Positions 62,250 through 64,000 of a stretch of 64,000 nucleotides of DNA are shown here, in pieces. The notes beneath the pieces were generated by a model, which saw only the letters and a list, made by a program, of their open reading frames with translations, was not told the origin of the DNA and did no database searches. Both the position numbers and the translations under genes were made by a program. The first letter of the stretch is position 1. Every line of letters starts with the position of its first letter. The DNA is from Pseudomonas frederiksbergensis (GTDB lineage: Bacteria; Pseudomonadota; Gammaproteobacteria; Pseudomonadales; Pseudomonadaceae), in the NCBI RefSeq assembly GCF_035751725.1, contig NZ_CP142104.1, positions 4,216,001-4,280,000 on the forward strand, given 5' to 3'.

Positions 62250-63704
62250 ATGGCGTTGCCGACCCTGCGGATCATTGGTTTCATCATCGGCATCTTCCTG
62301 ATCACCCTGGCGATCTTCATGGTCGTGCCGATGGCCACGTTGCTGATCTACGAGCGCACCGGCGATCTGCCATCGTTCCTGTGGTCGAGCATGATCACCT
62401 TTGTCGCCGGCCTGGCGCTGATTCTTCCCGGGCGCCCGGAGCATATCCATCTGCGCCCCCGAGACATGTACCTGCTGACGGTCAGCAGTTGGCTGGTGGT
62501 GTGTGTGTTTGCCGCGCTGCCCTTCCTGTTGACCCAACACATCAGCTACACCGATTCGTTCTTTGAAAGCATGTCGGGCATTACCGCCACCGGCGCGACG
62601 GTGTTGAGCGGCCTGGACACGATGTCGCCCGGGATCCTCATGTGGCGCTCGCTGTTGCACTGGCTCGGCGGCATCGGCTTCATCGGCATGGCCGTGGCGA
62701 TCCTGCCGCTGTTGCGCATCGGCGGCATGCGGTTGTTCCAGACCGAATCGTCCGACCGCTCGGAGAAAGTCATGCCGCGCTCGCACATGGTGGCGCGACT
62801 GATCGTGGCGTCCTATGTGGGCATCACGATCCTCGGCACCCTGGCGCTCTGGTGGGCCGGGATGAGCCTGTTCGACGCGATCAACCATTCGATGTCGGCG
62901 ATTTCCACCGGTGGTTTCTCCACTTCGGACCTGTCCCTGGCCAAATGGACCCAGCCCGCCGTGCACTGGGTCACCATTGTCATCATGATCCTCGGCAGCC
63001 TGCCGTTCGCCCTGTACGTCTCGACGCTGCGCGGCAATCGCCGGGCGCTGATCAAGGACCAGCAGGTCCAGGGCCTGATCGGCGTGCTGCTGGTCACCTG
63101 GCTGGTGCTTGGCACCTGGTATTGGGCGACTACCGACCTGCATTGGCTCGAAGCGCTGCGGCACGTGGCCTTGAACGTGACATCCATCGTCACCACCACC
63201 GGTTTCGCCCTGGGGGACTACAGCCTGTGGGGCAATTTCTCACTGATGTTGTTCTTCTACCTTGGATTCGTCGGCGGCTGCTCGGGCTCGACTGCCGGCG
63301 GGATCAAGATTTTCCGCTTCCAGGTCGCCTATATCCTGCTTCGGGCCAACCTTAATCAATTGATTCACCCTCGTGCGGTGATCAAGCAGAAATACAACGG
63401 CCACCGCCTCGATGAAGAGATCGTGCGGTCGATCCTGACCTTTTCGTTCTTCTTCGCCATCACCATCTGCGTGATCGCCCTGCTGCTGTCGCTGTTGGGC
63501 GTGGAATGGATGACGGCGTTGACCGGCGCGGCCAGTACCGTATCCGGCGTCGGTCCGGGGCTTGGCGAGACCATCGGGCCGGCCGGCAACTTCGCGCCGC
63601 TGCCGGACGCGGCCAAGTGGATCCTCTCGGGCGGCATGTTGTTGGGCCGACTGGAGATCATCACGGTGTTCGTGCTGTGTATTCCGGCGTTCTGGCGTCA
63701 CTGA
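62250..63704 (+). CDS. trkH: Potassium uptake channel subunit TrkH
   Basis: TrkH forms the K+-translocating membrane channel of the Trk system and works with TrkA. The 484-residue protein has about ten hydrophobic segments and four repeated selectivity-loop regions (ITATGATVLSGL, ISTGGFST, VTTTGFALGDY, VSGVGPGLGET). The ATG at 62250 gives the usual length. Its 3' end overlaps the convergent AraC-type gene by 44 bp. Confidence 0.95.
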   Translation: MALPTLRIIGFIIGIFLITLAIFMVVPMATLLIYERTGDLPSFLWSSMITFVAGLALILPGRPEHIHLRPRDMYLLTVSSWLVVCVFAALPFLLTQHISYTDSFFESMSGITATGATVLSGLDTMSPGILMWRSLLHWLGGIGFIGMAVAILPLLRIGGMRLFQTESSDRSEKVMPRSHMVARLIVASYVGITILGTLALWWAGMSLFDAINHSMSAISTGGFSTSDLSLAKWTQPAVHWVTIVIMILGSLPFALYVSTLRGNRRALIKDQQVQGLIGVLLVTWLVLGTWYWATTDLHWLEALRHVALNVTSIVTTTGFALGDYSLWGNFSLMLFFYLGFVGGCSGSTAGGIKIFRFQVAYILLRANLNQLIHPRAVIKQKYNGHRLDEEIVRSILTFSFFFAITICVIALLLSLLGVEWMTALTGAASTVSGVGPGLGETIGPAGNFAPLPDAAKWILSGGMLLGRLEIITVFVLCIPAFWRH

Positions 63705-64000
63705 CCGGCTTGGCCACGCCCCGCGCCCGATAGTCGCCGGGCGTGGTGCCGAACCAGCGGCGGAAGGCCCGGAAAAAATTGCTCGGGTCGGCAAACCCCA
63801 GCAGGTAGGCGATCTCCAACAAGGTCATGCTCGGTTGCGCCAGGTATTGCTCGGCCAGCTCGCGGCGGGTGTCGTCCAGCAAACTCTGGAAACTGGTGCC
63901 CTCTTCCTGCAAGCGCCGCTGCAAGGTGCGTTGCGACAGGTGCAGCGTCTGCGCCACCACGTCACGCTTGGGTTCGCCCTGGGGCAACAGCCGACACAGT
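63661..64000 (-). CDS. AraC-family transcriptional regulator (C-terminal part; runs off the window)
   Basis: About 112 C-terminal residues are in the window. The AraC/XylS double HTH is clear: first helix-turn-helix VVAQTLHLSQRTLQRRLQEEG and second LLEIAYLLGFADPSNFFRAFRRWFGTTPGDYR. This resembles OruR/ArgR-like or other AraC members with an N-terminal arabinose-binding-like domain not shown here. The reading frame stays open to position 64000 with residues LCRLLPQGEP upstream. The regulated genes are unknown. Confidence 0.93.
   Translation of the reverse strand, partial: LCRLLPQGEPKRDVVAQTLHLSQRTLQRRLQEEGTSFQSLLDDTRRELAEQYLAQPSMTLLEIAYLLGFADPSNFFRAFRRWFGTTPGDYRARGVAKPVSDARTPEYTARTP

Noticed and set aside
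1..64000. CRISPR arrays, tRNA or rRNA genes, insertion sequences, prophage genes
   Set aside because: I saw no direct-repeat array, no tRNA-like cloverleaf, no rRNA sequence and no transposase or integrase; the only mobile-type elements are REP/REPIN palindromes.

Overview
The window is a chromosomal segment of a gamma-proteobacterium of the Pseudomonas fluorescens complex. The evidence is the Pseudomonas-type flagellar hierarchy (fleQ, fleSR, fleN, flhF), the HptB/HsbR/HsbA module, a phhRABC phenylalanine hydroxylase locus, GC-rich codon use and Pseudomonas-style REP/REPIN palindromes. The species cannot be fixed from this sequence alone. Almost everything from 1 to 58693 is read on the minus strand; the last 5 kb is mixed.

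Layout, left to right. 1-4041: 3' end of the flagellar/chemotaxis region (cheA partial, cheZ, cheY, fliA, fleN). 4156-13233: flhF, flhA, flhB and the export/switch operon fliLMNOPQR. 13464-17313: fliK and the hptB-hsbR-hsbA phosphorelay/partner-switch genes. 17414-23194: fliEFGHIJ. 23392-27580: the regulators fleSR and fleQ. 27754-31389: fliT, fliS, fliD, flaG and the short flagellin fliC. 31665-39577: a flagellin-glycosylation island with a KAS III-like enzyme and two very large multidomain glycosyltransferases. 39688-48104: flgFGHIJKL. 48278-57025: a tight seven-gene sugar operon (WbqC-like protein, a third giant glycosyltransferase, SAM methyltransferase, NAD-dependent epimerase/reductase, ATP-grasp enzyme, metallophosphoesterase, DegT-type aminotransferase). 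57134-61456: phhR and phhABC. 61532-64000: nitroreductase, trkH and a partial AraC-type regulator.

How it fits together. GG-N8-TTGC sigma-54 promoter cores lie 50-95 nt before the starts of flhA, fliL, fliK, fliE, fleS, flgF and, notably, the sugar operon. This suggests FleQ/RpoN control of both the motor and a flagellar glycan. A sigma-28-type promoter precedes fliC. The three giant glycosyltransferases share a homologous core but differ in their N-terminal modules and show degenerate catalytic motifs. The methyltransferase, aminotransferase and KAS III genes recall the modified 4-amino-4,6-dideoxyhexose glycan of P. syringae flagellin, but the ATP-grasp/metallophosphoesterase pair is not part of that scheme and is the best candidate here for new biochemistry. 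A second notable signal is a fourfold acidic/hydrophobic linker repeat in CheA, resembling the CheY-binding peptides of FliM and CheZ and the LID localisation motifs of other CheAs.
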